From the NCBI GenBank assembly GCA_033032865.1, contig JAWHQI010000065.1, positions 744,001 through 808,000 of the forward strand: DNA of 64,000 nt, read 5' to 3'. Positions within the stretch are counted from its first letter, which is position 1, and every line of letters begins with the position of its first letter. This DNA comes from Dactylorhiza incarnata (taxonomy: Eukaryota; Streptophyta; Magnoliopsida; Asparagales; Orchidaceae). Both the position numbers and the translations under genes were made by a program. This document shows positions 1 through 11,993 of this stretch, one piece after another. The notes below the pieces were generated by a model. That model did not search any database, was not told the DNA's origin, and worked only from the letters and a program-made list of their open reading frames with translations.

Positions 1-880
1 TTGTATTTTAATTTTCTTTGAATATAATAAAAGATTAATAGAGCTATGATATAGCAAAAGTGTTTATATGGTTTAATACTAATAATTTGTAATCGAACAT
101 TGATAAAGCTTTGATAAATTCTTCTTATTCAAAATTGTTATACCAAATAGTGAGAGATTGTTGGAAAAATTCTCTTGATTTGGTATATCAAGTTATTTCA
201 GATGAATTAAGTCATTAGATTAAAATAATAAGGGTATATTTGGCAATTTTGAATGTTTCACCAAAGGAAGTTTTCCCTTTTAATATTTTAAAAAAACAAA
301 GTACAATGCCTATTTAAGTAATTACACCATATTCTCAAATTAAAAGTAACGATGAAAATTCATAAAATTAAAAAGGTTTTTAGTATAGCTCCTATACCTA
401 TATTGTAGGCTATCATTAGACATGTCAACTTTATTAAAGTTGATTTAAAAAATAATGATGAAAACCAATCAATTTAATTTGGAAAATTAATGATGAAAAT
501 TTAATAATATATGAATAATAATGATGTTTTTTAACAAAAATAAAAAATAGTGTATAATTATTTTTGCATTTATTAATTAATAATGCGTTTATTTTAAACT
601 GCATTAATTAATTGATAGGGGAGAAGCCCAGTGCCTGTCGTGGTCGAGGTACTATTGCGGTCGAGGTAATGTTATAGTCGGGGTACTGTCGCTATTGGCC
701 GTAGGGGCGAAGCTCATTTAGATTATATAAATAAATAGATATAAAAAATGAAAATATTATATCTAGCTAAGGATGGATAGAAATATTTATTATTTTGATA
801 TCATTAATGTATATATATATATGTATACTTGTTATATTTATTTTATTTAATTCGTAAATTTTATTATATAATAATATTAT
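1..880. other. AT-rich stretch without recognisable gene
   Basis: No coding potential is visible on either strand. The only structured part is about 627-712, a GC-rich island with three imperfect copies of a roughly 20-base unit containing GTCGAGGTA / GTCGGGGTA. If the BPM exon at 6224 is spliced to an upstream exon outside the window, this stretch is intronic. Confidence 0.5.
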
Positions 881-1416
881 TGAAGCCAAGAAAATCCTAA
901 CTCCAAATGTTCGGACCTAAATGTAGCCCAAGGTTACTGATCCGATGATCGGACGCCGCATAACCGGATGACAAGAACAAGAGAGAGAACTAAATTGTAT
1001 ATAAGCACACCCAGGTGCTTCAGCAGGAAGGTTCCACCACGCACCCGAAAGTTATGAGAAACTTCCTCTCCGCAACCAGAAAGCTGAGCGAGGTACGAGG
1101 AAGGCACCACTTGAAGAGTAGAAAACTAATGGGGGGTGTCCAGAATTTTGGGTGCCATTCCTGGTACCCCTGGGGATCTATTTATAGACAAATCCTATGG
1201 GGGGTTTGTAGGAGAGAATACCCTCCCCTGCGAGTTACGTAGGATCTCGCCCTGTTGGCGAGATGTCGTTGATTCTCGCATAACCCGACAAGGTACTAGA
1301 TTACTCGCCTTGAGTCTTCAAACGTCCCTGTTGGTTGTCTTTTGCCTTTGACCTTGACTTTGACTTCGGCCCGCGTGGCGGGAACGGGCCCACCGTCGGC
1401 GAATACGGGTTATACA
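881..1416 (-). mobile_element. Solo LTR, 536 bp
   Basis: The segment has the TG...CA ends of an LTR: it begins TGAAGCCAAG and ends GGTTATACA on the + strand. It is flanked by ATTAT (876-880) and AATAT (1417-1421), a 5-bp TSD with one mismatch. On the minus strand there is a good TATA box (TATAAATAG, about 1182-1190 read in reverse), so the LTR probably lies in minus orientation. No internal retroelement sequence adjoins either end, as expected after LTR-LTR recombination. The short ORFs inside it are not genes. Confidence 0.65.
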
Positions 1417-1446
1417 AATATAAATATATTTGCATGTGTATATATT

Positions 1447-1748
1447 GGGCCATTTACCGGGATCTCTCCTCTTAAGTGTACTAAATTATAGGTTGCACCC
1501 CTATTACTTTCGAAGCTACCAAAATTTCTTACATTTTGAAATTACTAAAACCTCCCCTGTAAGTGTACATTTCATAACATCCATGTACAAAAAGCCCCCC
1601 CCCTGAAAATTTACTCCGGGGCGGGGGTATTTTGTGCATAGATGTTATGAAATATAAACTTCAGGGGAGGTTTTTGTAATTTCAAAAGTAAGAGGGGTGT
1701 AACCTGTAATTATGCCAGCTTTCAGTGGAAGTTTTGATAATTATTTCT
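1447..1748. mobile_element. Foldback MITE, older copy
   Basis: This is a long inverted repeat: CATTTACCGGGATCTCTCC on the left pairs with a decayed copy on the right, and CATAACATCCATG pairs with CATAGATGTTATG around a C-rich centre near 1590-1630. The arm sequence is the same as in the better-preserved element at 3260-3526, so the two are one family. The right arm has drifted, which blurs its end. It carries no protein. Confidence 0.7.
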
Positions 1749-2110
1749 ATATATATATTCATTTATTCCGTTTTAACGAGCACACATGTTTGGCTTGAAA
1801 TCATGATCGACTATGTTCTTGCCAGAGTTGTGCTTGAAATATTGTATTGCACCTATTGAAATGATAGATACATGAGAAATTATGTTTTTTATGCATTTGT
1901 CTCACCCCCATACTTATCTTTTTACTCGTCCTCGAGTAAAAAATAAAATTATAAATAATTATATTAATTTACTTTCACATAATTCGCTATTGCACTTAGC
2001 ATGTGCAACAAGCCTTTAAACCACTAGATTACCCTAGTGGACGAGTTTATTCTCGTGAGGTTTCCACGAGACAGTTCATTGTCAATTTATGTATCAGAAT
2101 ATATGAATAG
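1749..2110 (-). mobile_element. Athila/Tat-like remnant: polypurine tract and LTR start
   Basis: On the minus strand the order is a dyad TTTACTCGAGGACGAGTAAA (about 1921-1940), then AAGTATGGGGGTG (the polypurine tract, about 1905-1916), then TGAGACAAATGC, the start of a 3' LTR running to lower coordinates. The same arrangement (dyad, GGGGGTG, TGA) borders the LTR at 9627 in this window, and it is typical of plant Athila/Tat gypsy elements. A second small dyad (CTCGTGAGG...CCACGAGAC) lies at about 2052-2075. The LTR body is cut short by the foldback MITE. Confidence 0.5.
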
Positions 2111-3259
2111 TTGTAAGATAATATCTACCAGATTTAAGTAAATATGAAGCAATATTAAAAATAATATAGATTTATCGCTCTTTAATAATTATACGGTTTA
2201 ATTTTATAACTTTGTCAAGCATCAATCAAATTTTATATCTCAATGTTTGTAACTTTTAGTGATGGAGCATTATACATCTCATTGACTTTCTCATTGATCG
2301 CGAAAAAAATAGAAGTTTAAATTTGCACAAAATAAGGGTACTTGCTACTAGAAGAAATATTCTCATAACTTGCTATAGTAGGAGTATATACTTTTTTTAG
2401 AGAAGACACTCGGTTTAAAGTGACTGCAAGAATTCATTACATTAAATCTATTATCTCAAATAGTACTAGAAGTAATTGGACTTCTTTTATTCATTATAAT
2501 TTTTTTAATTTCATTTTTTACATTGATCTTTAAACATTCTAATAAAAATTAGGATAACCATGGAACTAGTATTTCATCAATGACTCACAAATCAGTTGAT
2601 TTCAGACATTAGGCTTTAGAAACCCCTACAGGTTAATACTCTAGTATCCTAATTTTAGAGTAGAAAATACAATCTAGATTGGCTTTCTAGAAACCCCTGT
2701 AGCGAGTTTTGGACAATGACTCCCAACCGATTGGTTTAGGGCATTAGGTTTTAAGATACCGCACAAACCTAGTTCCCGAGCTCTAAAAGTACAACTAGAC
2801 TAATCAACTATTGGGATAACTCAAAAACTAATGAATCTTAGAGTTTCAACGATAAAGAGTGTTTCTTATAAAGAGCTATGCTAGATTTACTAATCAAATT
2901 AAAAGAATAAATCATCATGATTTATACACCTCTCTACAATGCTAAAGCTTAATACTTTAATATTAAAAAAACATGCTCAAAAATTATAAATGTTCAGTTT
3001 AGTACTTTATACAATACCCACAGAGATATATTTTGTGCTCCTCTACTAAAAATTAAGTGATCATTAATGAGATATAAAATCGATCAGTAACATAACTATG
3101 GATAAAAATTGAGGCTTTGCAACAACTTATAAGTTACAAAATTTAAATAAAATATTAATATGTAGAAAATAAGCTTGTATTCTTGTAAATCCAGTTTTGT
3201 ACTATCACAATTCTCCAACAATATTGTCAAATTGATATTTTATGCATATATATATATCA
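2111..3259. other. Noncoding, probably retroelement-derived DNA
   Basis: No gene is seen. Two imperfect copies of a roughly 130-bp segment lie at about 2575-2800; both contain a CAATGACTC...GACATTAGG-like word followed by AGAAACCCCT and ACTAG, suggesting an old tandem duplication. The segment probably continues the untranslated 3' internal region of the Athila/Tat remnant to its left. Confidence 0.35.
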
Positions 3260-3526
3260 GGTTATTTACCGGGACTTCCCCTCAAAGCTTGTAATTACAG
3301 CTTGCACCCTTCTAACTTTTGAAATTACAGTTACCTCCCTTCAATGTTTACATTTGATAACATCCATGCACAAAAAAACCCCCCTGACGATTTACTCTAA
3401 GGGGATACTTTTGTGCATGGATGCTATGAAATGCAAACATTGAGGGGAGTTTTTTGTAATTTCGAAAGTTAGAGGGGTGCAAGCTGTAATTATGCAAACT
3501 TCGAGGAGAGGTCCCGGTAAATAACC
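3260..3526. mobile_element. Foldback MITE, well-preserved copy
   Basis: The ends are near-perfect inverted repeats: GGTTATTTACCGGGACTTCC at the left and GGTCCCGGTAAATAACC at the right. The arms continue for about 120 bases each (GCATAACATCCATGCAC against GTGCATGGATGCTATGAAA), so the whole element can fold into one hairpin. It sits in a TA-rich microsatellite, so the TSD is ambiguous but compatible with TA. It has no coding capacity and is the same family as 1447-1748. Confidence 0.85.
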
Positions 3527-3799
3527 CTATATATAAGTTATTTATTTTTTAATATCACTCCCGCAGTTAGATTAACCATTATTCTAAATCTCTTTTGCAT
3601 AGAAATCATTAATATTTCGAACAGAAATATGTACCATAAATTGAAAAGATAGAAAATACTCACAGCGATGTTGCATGATTTGAGCCACATTTGCTGTTAA
3701 TGTAATGTGGAGAATAATATCCGTCATTTCATACTAAAATAAAACCATTAGAAGAAAATGCACGCAGTTGTAGTAAAAAATCATTTTTTAATTAATGTT

Positions 3800-5457
3800 T
3801 ACATTTTCTTGAAAAAGAATATAACATGAGCAAAATGGCAGGTCTCACCAAGTAAGGAACCGATGTAGGATTGGAAATCCTGTGATTGTAAATGTAGTGG
3901 AAGCCGAGAAGATAACAATTGTCGGATGGTGGCTGTTGGAGGAGTGGATGAATGTTTGGGGGTCCGAAGGGTGTCAGTGACTATTTTAGAGGCACTGGAA
4001 GGGTTGTATAAAGGAGGTAGGTGTTGGTCAGGGTTGGTTGGGCTCATGTTGAGATATGGGAAGGTGACTGGGGGATCTGACAGGGGTAGGAATCATGAAG
4101 GGATGGTCAGAGTGCGAGTCCACTCGACTAACTCTAGCGAATCTCCAGGACTGCTCATAATGAAGGGAGAGCTGGTATGTCTACTCGAGGGACTCCAAGT
4201 AGTGATAGGTCAACTCAGTACGTATCTCAGATTGAAGTCCATACCGAAATCAGGAGGTGGTCATTGCTAACTCCTCTTGGATGTCTCTCCTCACTAATTT
4301 ATCAAAACGATCCCTATAATCAACGATCTTAGTTATTAAAGGCGCAAGGCGCACTAAGGCACAAAAGAGTCTTGAAGCCTAGGCTCAAGGCGCAGGCGCG
4401 CGCCTGACGAAGGCAAGGCGCAACCACATCCATTTTAAATAATCAACATCAAACATCATTTCCTCTTCTCGATCAGATTCTTCATCTATTCTACTAATTA
4501 ATCATTCATTACTATCGTTTATATCTCTTTAAAAATAGAATCAATGTGGTCACTTGCATCATATCTAAGTCCCAATGCACAATTATCTTTCATAAATACT
4601 AAATCAATCAAAAATTATTGAGTTCTTATATTATTTCAATCTTTATTTTTGAAAAAAAAATTTTACAACAAAAATCTCACTCAGTCGTGCCTTTTTATGT
4701 TCCAAAGGCGCAAATAAGGCGTAAACCTCTGAGCCTGGAGCCTTAGACGTGCCTTTAACAACTTAATCAACGATAGATATGGATCCTTGCCGAAGGGTAA
4801 ATTATTGCTCGAGTAGGTAACTTTGATAGAATGTTGGCAATTCCCTATGACACAACCTTCTTCTCATCTCTAACCGACTAGTGATGCGGTGAACATGATC
4901 TCGCTTGCGTGTCCTCTCAAAGCTAGACCAGTATGCTTTCTCCTGATCTAGAAGCCTTAGTTTCACAAATTTGATGCGACACTCACCTAATAATTTAAAA
5001 TAATTGAGATAATATTCCATGTCCACGGGCCAATAACAAAAAGACTCCTCGATGAACCGTTAAACGATGGGGAAACTACACGAAACCTACATTCAAGATC
5101 TCTCTCAAAATGATGATCCTCGTAGCAATCATCTCTAAGATAATCGAGTCATGCCAAAGGTTCAACACGACCCGCTCTTGCGCGGGATAGGGACGATGAT
5201 AATCATCGTAGTGATCATCTCTAGCATAGTGAGATCGCATTGAGGGGTCGACACGATCTCTTGAAGTGGTTTGCAGAGAATAATCATCGTAATAATATGA
5301 GGATCTCTTTGAAGGGGCTCTATTAGATCGAGTATAGATAAACTCGGGATCCTCAAATAGAGGAGAGGGATGACGACGATAGCTAGACATGAAGGAACCT
5401 ATACACTCAATGACTGCGTATCAAAATAAAGCCCGGACCTAGGGCTCTGATACCATT
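3800..5457 (-). pseudogene. Ty3/gypsy gag pseudogene with tRNA-iMet primer site, split by a hAT element
   Basis: Read on the minus strand from about 5390, the translation shows a gypsy capsid: a polar N-terminus (SSYRRHPSPLF), then YLNYFKLLGECRIKFVKLRL, a WSSFERTRK stretch, LPTFYQSYLLEQ, and after the insertion FTLRQGSISIVDYRDRFDKL and YGLQSEIRTELTYHYLESLE. Such proteins package element RNA. At least three in-frame stops break it. A primer-binding site complementary to initiator Met tRNA (TGGTATCAGAGC, minus strand, 5444-5455) precedes it, and the end of an LTR (minus strand GCATCA) starts at 5458. Protease and RT are absent. Confidence 0.8.
4328..4766. mobile_element. Non-autonomous hAT element (439 bp) inside gypsy gag
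   Basis: The terminal inverted repeats are CTTAGTTATTAAAGGCGC (left) and, read inward from the right, TTAAGTTGTTAAAGGCAC. The flanking 8-bp TSD is perfect: TCAACGAT at 4320-4327 and 4767-4774. An 8-bp TSD and this repeat type are hallmarks of the hAT superfamily. The subterminal DNA is full of the word AAGGCGC/AAGGCAC. No transposase is encoded. The insertion splits the VDY codons of the gag reading frame, so it is younger than the gypsy fragment. Confidence 0.9.
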
Positions 5458-6223
5458 TGATGCAACCTACTCGTTCGTTTCACCATCGTCATCCCGACAA
5501 AACTCTACTGAACATTTCTAACATACAAGACTTATTCATTGTGCGCTTGAAATATTGCAGCTCAATTGCTTGCGAGTTAATGCGTGCCTCTTAGTTTAAT
5601 TTTTTGTGAGGATTGTACTCCTGATTAGGCTTTATTTTTATTAATTGTTTACAACTAATTTATAATCGGGCTGTTTTTACTGCATTTGCACCTACATTAA
5701 TGTTCGTAGGTAAGCGCTCTGCAGTCCACTTAGGGTTGCATTTGAGGGTATCTACATTCACAATCTACCCGTGCATCAACCAGTCCATTGCTTGAGAATC
5801 TGTTTTAGTAGGAATGCACTGAATCACTATCTCTTGTTAGCGTCTGATCGAGGTGGCCACTGGGAATACCGTATTCAATGTAATTTCATGCTGGTCTTAG
5901 TACAGGGTTCTGAAGAAGTAAGAAAAGAATGCACTGTGATGCTTCCCACTGTATGAAGGTGCGGTTTGCTAAAATGAGTGTGCAACTTCGTTAGATTAGA
6001 TGGATATTTCTAAGAAGTCCTACTCTTTAAATCATTTTTATAATTTCACTTGAAAAAGATTATTAAGTATCCCAAATAATAACTTCTTATTTGTTTCTTC
6101 TTTTTTCCACTGAAGCTAGGTAGTTCTTCCTGGTTTTGTTATAATTCGTGTAGTAATGCTCATGTGCATCTGGAGAGGTGTAGAGCAGTCAACTTAACAT
6201 TTTCCCCTTTTCGTCCTTTTCAG
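5458..6223. other. Residual LTR and probable intron sequence before the BPM exon
   Basis: The first part (from 5458) is the 3' end of the minus-strand gypsy LTR; its other end cannot be fixed. From about 5560 the sequence is T-rich with no convincing exon. It ends in a polypyrimidine tract and CAG (6221-6223), the 3' splice site of the next exon. I looked here for the MATH half of the BPM protein and did not find it. Confidence 0.5.
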
Positions 6224-6500
6224 GCTATGCTTATATTTATGTATTCTGATGAACTTCCTGATGTTGTCGAATTAAGTGGATCCATTGCAATGTGCACATC
6301 AATAAATATGGTACAACATCTATTGGCTGCAGCTGATAGGTATGGATTAGAACGGCTGAAATTACTATGTGAAGGCAAATTATGTCAGGAAATCAGTGCA
6401 GATACTGTCGCATCCACATTGACGCTAGCGGAACAACATCAATGTGCTCGCTTGAAGTCCGTGTGCCTAAAATTTTCCGCTGCGAGAGAAAATTTGGGAG
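6224..6500 (+). CDS. BPM-like: BPM-type BTB/POZ-MATH protein, internal exon (end of BTB, BACK-like region)
   Basis: BPM proteins are substrate adaptors of CUL3 E3 ubiquitin ligases: MATH binds targets such as transcription factors and BTB binds CUL3. The exon reads AMLIFMYSDELPDVVELSG, then MVQHLLAAADRYGLERLKLL, CEGKLCQEISADTVASTLTL and AEQHQCARLKSVCLKF, which matches the end of BTB and the following BACK-like helices of plant BPM proteins. It has no stop in 92 codons. It starts in phase 0 after a pyrimidine-rich acceptor (TTTTCAG) and ends in phase 1 before GTTAGT. The exon boundary ahead of the AML motif agrees with the usual plant BPM gene structure as I know it. It completes with the exon at 43413. 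Confidence 0.93.
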
Positions 6501-7600
6501 GTTAGTACTACCATTTCATGTAATATTAGTTTTTTTATGCATTATCTCTGAGTAGATAGAAGCATGCACTATTGCGCTATTGTTTCCCTGAGCAACTTAT
6601 CTGCACTATTATCAACGAGTATTGGGCAATTTTTTGTAAGCTTCAATATTGGTTTTCTAAAAGATCTTTTATTGGTTGTTTTCTTTTTTATACTTGGAAC
6701 TGAATTTAAACAGAGAGAAACTGTAGCATTGGATTATATGTATGAGTATTTATTGAATAAAACCTCATTTTAACTCATAATCATGGTGGCATCCAATGGC
6801 CTTGTCATTCCTAGATTTCTTTCCGTAGCTTATGTTGCCTTCACAATATCCTGGAGGAGGCTTTAGGGTCTGCATTGTGTTAGAACAGTGTGGGTGGAAG
6901 CTCCTTGCAATGCTCGCAATCCCTTAGAACTGCAGAGACAACTTCAATTTCCTAACAAGGCTTGAGAACTCACTCTTCTTTTATTATTTTTGTGCCTATC
7001 AGTGTGGTAGCATCATCAACTCATTGGATGTTGGTGGGGCAGCCTAGTTTCTTGTGGATTCCTATTTTTGTAACCTAGTCTTAGCCACTGACAGAGTTGA
7101 GCCGACAATCAGTGTTTTTCTTGGATGATGGAAGTTTGGAGCAATTGACATCGTTCACCTACATCCCTAGTGGCTATGTTCCTTCCTCACACAGAAGGTG
7201 TAGGTAAATGCTGATGGTTCTTTTGCACCCTTAACCATCTTATGGTGCTTTATATAACATTGAGGGAAGTGACTGTTACCCTTAGGCAATCTAGGGTAGC
7301 CGACTGTCTTAGAGGGAGGAGGAGGGAGGAGGAGGGAGGAGGAAAAGAAGTGGGGAGAAAGAAACTCCAAGGGAACACCCCTTGGACAAACCCTATGCTT
7401 AATCCCTACTTCCAAGCATAAGGGTTCAAGGAGATTACAATAATATTTATGCCCTAACAGGCTAACATTCACGGGCGAGCTTGTAAATAACTGGAAATAA
7501 AATACTCATGCAAAATAGAGTTAGATCGCTGTTTACCCATTACCTAGAAGTTGGCAATCACCTTCTCCAAGACGACTAATCCAAGTCACCCCGTGTGTAG
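6501..7600. other. Proximal intron DNA, unclassified, with purine-rich repeat
   Basis: No gene is seen. From about 7160 the minus strand resembles retroelement LTR/leader sequence: a TATATAAAG-type TATA box (about 7251-7260, reverse) lies upstream of a short open frame ending near 7167. A polypurine repeat of about three GAGGAGGAGGG units spans 7311-7345. Element ends could not be fixed. The part nearest 6501 may be original intron. Confidence 0.4.
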
Positions 7601-7690
7601 CCGCCTCCCCCGTGAGGAGTACTCGCCTCCCTCGTAAGGAGTACTCGCCTCCCCCGTGTGGAGTACTCGCCTCCCCCCGTGAGGAGTACT
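7601..7690. repeat. 22-bp minisatellite, left half
   Basis: About four copies of the unit GTACTCGCCTCCCCCGTGAG(GA) with small changes. The array is cut at 7690 by the LTR element 7691-15628 and resumes with the same unit at 15629, so the two halves were one array before the insertion. Confidence 0.9.
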
Positions 7691-9627
7691 TGATGCGCTA
7701 ACGGCAAGTGCACCGGTCGCTCAAGTAATATAAAATGTGAGAGTAAATCCCTAAGTATCGATCTCGAAGGAACGCAGGTTAGGGCGTGTAATTCTATTGT
7801 TTAGAAGACTAATTATATAGATTAAACTAACATAAGGGCTTTGGATTCGGTTTTTAGAAAAGCAAAAGAAAAACTAACTACTCTAATGCGGGTCGCACAA
7901 ACCGCTACGCACGCCGGATGGAAACTACACAGGCTGCTATGCACTGCTTCGGTAGGCGGATGGGCGACAAGGCAAGCGTGTGGATGGTTCGCACATGCGG
8001 AATGAGGGTCGAAAGCACCTCGTCACAAAGCACGCCACTAGTAATTGCTAGTGCGGCAACTCAACGCATTGGTGGAATGGAGGATGGAATGGAGGCGCTC
8101 CTCACTTCACATAAACCACAATGAACTTCAAAGACATGAAGTTAACAATAATATCAAATTAAAGTTCATGGAAATCATCATACCATACATCCAAGCAATT
8201 CAAGGAAAAATACTACAATCACAGAGAAGGGAAGAATACAACTGAAGCACGAAAACTCATCAAAAGTTCAAGGCCGGAATCGAGGGTTGTCAAGCCTCGT
8301 CCGTGCTCGGGCTTCGACTGCCGTCCGTGGTCCAGAAGAGCTGTCACCTTCTTCCACTATACCCGTCTTCTTTGTCAATCACCTTCAGCCACGGTCTTCA
8401 CCAGAGAACTCCGCAAGTGCAGTGAAATCCCTCGAAATGGAGCTTGGAGGCTTGCAAATGCTGGAGGAGGCCAAGAGGGTGTCCTAGCCTTAGATTTGCA
8501 TGAAGATTAGGGCTGGAGGACCTCCTGAAGGTGGGCGGCGGTGGAGCGGCGAAATAGGGCGGAGCTGCGCACTTTGGCCCGGAAAAATGGAGGATCCCCC
8601 AAATAGGGTGATTTCCTGCGCTTATATACCAAACAGTCAGAAAATAGGCACGCACGGTTGAACGCACGACCGTGCGTGGATCGTGTGAATTTTATCGAGC
8701 AGGAAACCAAGAAAGGCCAGACAAAAGAACCTGTGCGATTTTACTCACGCACGGTCGAAACGACCATGCGAGAACACAACGCATGGGTAGATGCAGATTG
8801 CTGAAAAACAGTCCAAATAGAGAAGATCGTGCGATTTCCTTCTCGCACGGTTGAATCCAATCGTGCATGAATGAAACACACGGGTGATAATTTCATAAAC
8901 CCTATACCAAACGGTCAGAAAATAGGCACGCACGGTTGAACGCACGACCGTGCGTGGATCGTGCGAATTTTATCGAGCAGGAAACCAAGAAAGGCCAGAC
9001 AAAAGAACCTGTGCGATTTTACTCACGCACGGTCGAAACGACCATGCGAGAACAAAACGCATGGGTAGATGCAGATTGCTGAAAAACAGTCCAAATAGAG
9101 AAGATCGTGCGATTTCCTTCTCGCACGGTTGAATCCAATCGTGCATGAATGAAACACACGGGTGATAATTTCATAAAATTTTAGGCAAAAAGACAAGGTC
9201 CTGCTATTTGATCACGCACAGGCAAAATAGCCCTTGCGAGAACAAACGACACGGGGGCAGATCACCATTTTGGGTTCTGCAGGGATCGCACGGTCGCAAC
9301 GATCGTGCGTGAAGGAAACACACGACCGTGCGATTCCTACAGGAATGAAACTGGGCAGCATAGGAGATCTGCCCACCTGCACAACCAAACAAACGCTGGG
9401 AACACACCTCCAACACAAGCATAACAATAAAAAAGAATGGGGAGCACAATGTGCTTACCCCCAGCAGAATAGTGCGCAATAACACACCACAATGAAACAA
9501 AATGCGCCCTTCGTGTGAGAAGAGTGAACCTGTGAAATATAAGCAATAATGAACTAAAAGTGAAGTGCAAGTGAGTGAAAACTAGCCCAGATGAGTTCGA
9601 AAAACCCTATATAAATCGGACTCGTCA
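7691..9627 (-). repeat. 3' LTR of the gag-only element, with internal 278-bp duplication
   Basis: It is 1,937 bp long against 1,641 bp for its partner. The difference is almost all a tandem duplication: 8625-8902 and 8903-9180 are near-identical copies of 278 bp, while the other LTR has one copy (about 14,903-15,180). From about 8,650 the LTR is crowded with dyads pairing CGCACGGTCG and CGACCGTGCG. The short ORFs at 8672-8854 and 8950-9132 are the same sequence seen twice and are not genes. Confidence 0.9.
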
Positions 9628-11459
9628 CACCCCCAGACTTACCCGTTTGCTCGTCCCGAGCAAACCATCTCCCTTGCGGATGATAAAAATAATAGTTGAC
9701 ATAGAAATTGAAAAGCGGAATACCACGCGAAGTCGCATACTCACGCCTGTAGAAATACAGTAGAAAGAATCTTTAATTATATATAATAATTTATAAATTT
9801 CTAAGAGCCTAACCATATATTATTTCTACTCCAAAATTGAATCACGGTGAATCAGCCGGTCACGCGTAGGGAGAAAGTAAACCGATCGCTGAGTTGCGCA
9901 TTGCCAAAGATCGGGGCTCAGGAAAATCTCCAAAGAAGTCCATCAAAGACGGTGACCATAAGTTCACCCGTTCACACTCTCTCCACAACACTAGTTTGGT
10001 TCACCGCGCGAGTCAGTAGGACTTTAGGTTAGAGATGGGGCTTGGGCTACGGTAAGGTATACAAAGATAAACATGAGGGCTCAATGCGCCTAACCCAAAT
10101 GAGCTCACACAACAGGAACTATCCACGCAGCAACACAAAAATACACGCGGGTGCACCACACCCTCAGACTTGGACTTGACTACATGGGTGTGTGCACCAC
10201 CTACTCCCAATTCATAAATAATGATTTTCAACAAAGCTCTTCATCTTTTTCTTTCTCATTTTTTTAAATTCATTTTCAGCAAATTGATCAATGGAGCACA
10301 TCCACATATCCACAATAATTATCACTACATCATCACCCCAATCATGCAAATAAAATACAAACTGGAGTTCAAATTTAGGTGTGCGACTAGGATTGACTTT
10401 TAATCTTTGGTGAGAAATTGGTGGAACTGAATCAAAGGAAGGGTAGACACAACGGGGCTAGCGAGGATAAGACGATAGGAATTTTACGAAAGCTCAACAG
10501 GGCCAAAATGATGACCTACATCACGCTCACGCAACTGAACTAACCTGTACCAATGCTTCAAGAGTCGCTTGGGGCAAGTTTTTAGCCACCGAGAAAGATA
10601 AACCTTCCTCCCGTCTCGAGGAATACGAGTCTAGCAAAAGTCTACCGTTGGATTCACACCCGATTCACTAATTTTGAGTAGAATAAACAATATTTACGCA
10701 AATAAAAAAGTATAAAACTATAAGCATAAAGATAAATTAATTATACACGGATTTCTATGCGAGACGCGAGCACTCGACTAGAAGCACTACAGAAGTCAAC
10801 ATTTTACTCTGTCTCACAATCCTAAGCCAGCACGATAAGTTTCCAAATCGCGCAAAGGAAACGAATTAAATTTGTAACGCGCTTACGGTTAAGCGTGTGC
10901 TCATGTGGGTGCTGTGGTGTGCGGTGAATATGAACAAATACTATATAGCTAAAACAAAATACTTCTAGCATGCAATGAAATGTGCACGTGCGCAATGGGT
11001 AACGATAACCAGCTCTTCCCCAGACTTAATCTAAGCAACACAATAAAAAAAATATAACAGTAGGAATTAAAATGGATGCTAGGAGAGGAGGTTACCCCAT
11101 GCTCAGAAATGAGCATACCAGAAGATTGACGTTAATACTGAGAAGAAACTCCCATGTCCGCCACCAAAGGATCACCGCACCTACAAGAAGAAAACTCCGA
11201 CATAGCAGATATAATGCAGAAAAACAAATATTAGCTGGATAAATAAACAAAACGACAAAACTGGGTCGTCTCCCATTAGCCCTTCTGTTTACCGTCCTTA
11301 AGGTGGACCAAATACCTGTATTAACAGTTATATAATAAAAGAGTTCTCAGAATTGTCTATTATCGCTACCACATAAAAACAAACAGAAAAAACTCAACTA
11401 AAGGAGCAAAACAAAACAAACTTAGCAGCGGCAAAAACAGCCCGAAGATCCGTCACGAA
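9628..11459. other. Noncoding 3' interior of the gag-only element
   Basis: This 1.8 kb lies where a complete gypsy element would carry or follow RT and integrase, but no such motif is found in any frame. Beside the LTR, on the minus strand, are the dyad GGTTTGCTCGGGACGAGCAA and the polypurine tract GTAAGTCTGGGGGTG. A pyrimidine/purine-skewed patch lies around 10,220-10,330. Confidence 0.75.
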
Positions 11460-11966
11460 TCAGCTATACGCCGACTTGTGGTGGTTCTCCCCTGCCACGC
11501 GAGATGGGCAGGAGGTGAAAGCTTTAGGGCCCAAGGGAGACGATCCTCCCTTGCCCCTAACCTCCTCGCGCCGGCGGGCAGCAAAACGCGCAACACGCAA
11601 CAACCTTTCTTGTTTAAGCTTCTCCACAGTAGGAGAGCGCCATCGAGCACCATACACTCGATCAGAATCAGTTTCTATCTTCACAAGAGAAGCAGGGGGC
11701 TTCATTTCTTCACCCACCGCGGGTGAAAGATCAACCCATAGAATCTGTTTTAATTGTTTACAGAGCGACTCAGAATTAGTAGCGATATTTGAAGAATTTG
11801 CGGCCATGCTTGCCGCATCAACACTCAACTTCACGGCCTCGCCGCCTTCATCCATCACAACCTCGTCATCCATCAGATCCTTATTCACTTGCTCAACCCC
11901 TTCAACTTCCGACTCAGCACTCGCTTCAATCCTTTCTTTCTTAACAATTTCCATCAACTTAGACAC
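11460..11966 (-). pseudogene. Unknown C-terminal ORF after the protease
   Basis: A 168-residue open frame lies in the same frame as the protease ORF, separated from it by 27 bases with a stop. It is acidic at the N-terminus (KKERIEASAESEVEGVEQVN) and basic at the C-terminus (RRREEVRGKG). I recognise no domain; it is not RT or integrase. It may be the rest of the element's polyprotein, or a captured sequence. Confidence 0.4.
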
Positions 11967-11993
11967 TTCAAACCTGCATTCTTGATTACTTCA

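Noticed and set aside
5444..5455. tRNA gene fragments at TGGTATCAGAGC / TGGCGCC sites
   Set aside because: These are 12-18-bp primer-binding sites next to LTRs; no tRNA cloverleaf is present here or at 13965, 18231 or 63669.
5771..5956. Short ORF as a possible upstream BPM (MATH) exon
   Set aside because: The translation does not resemble MATH or the first half of BTB and there are no fitting splice sites in the right phase.
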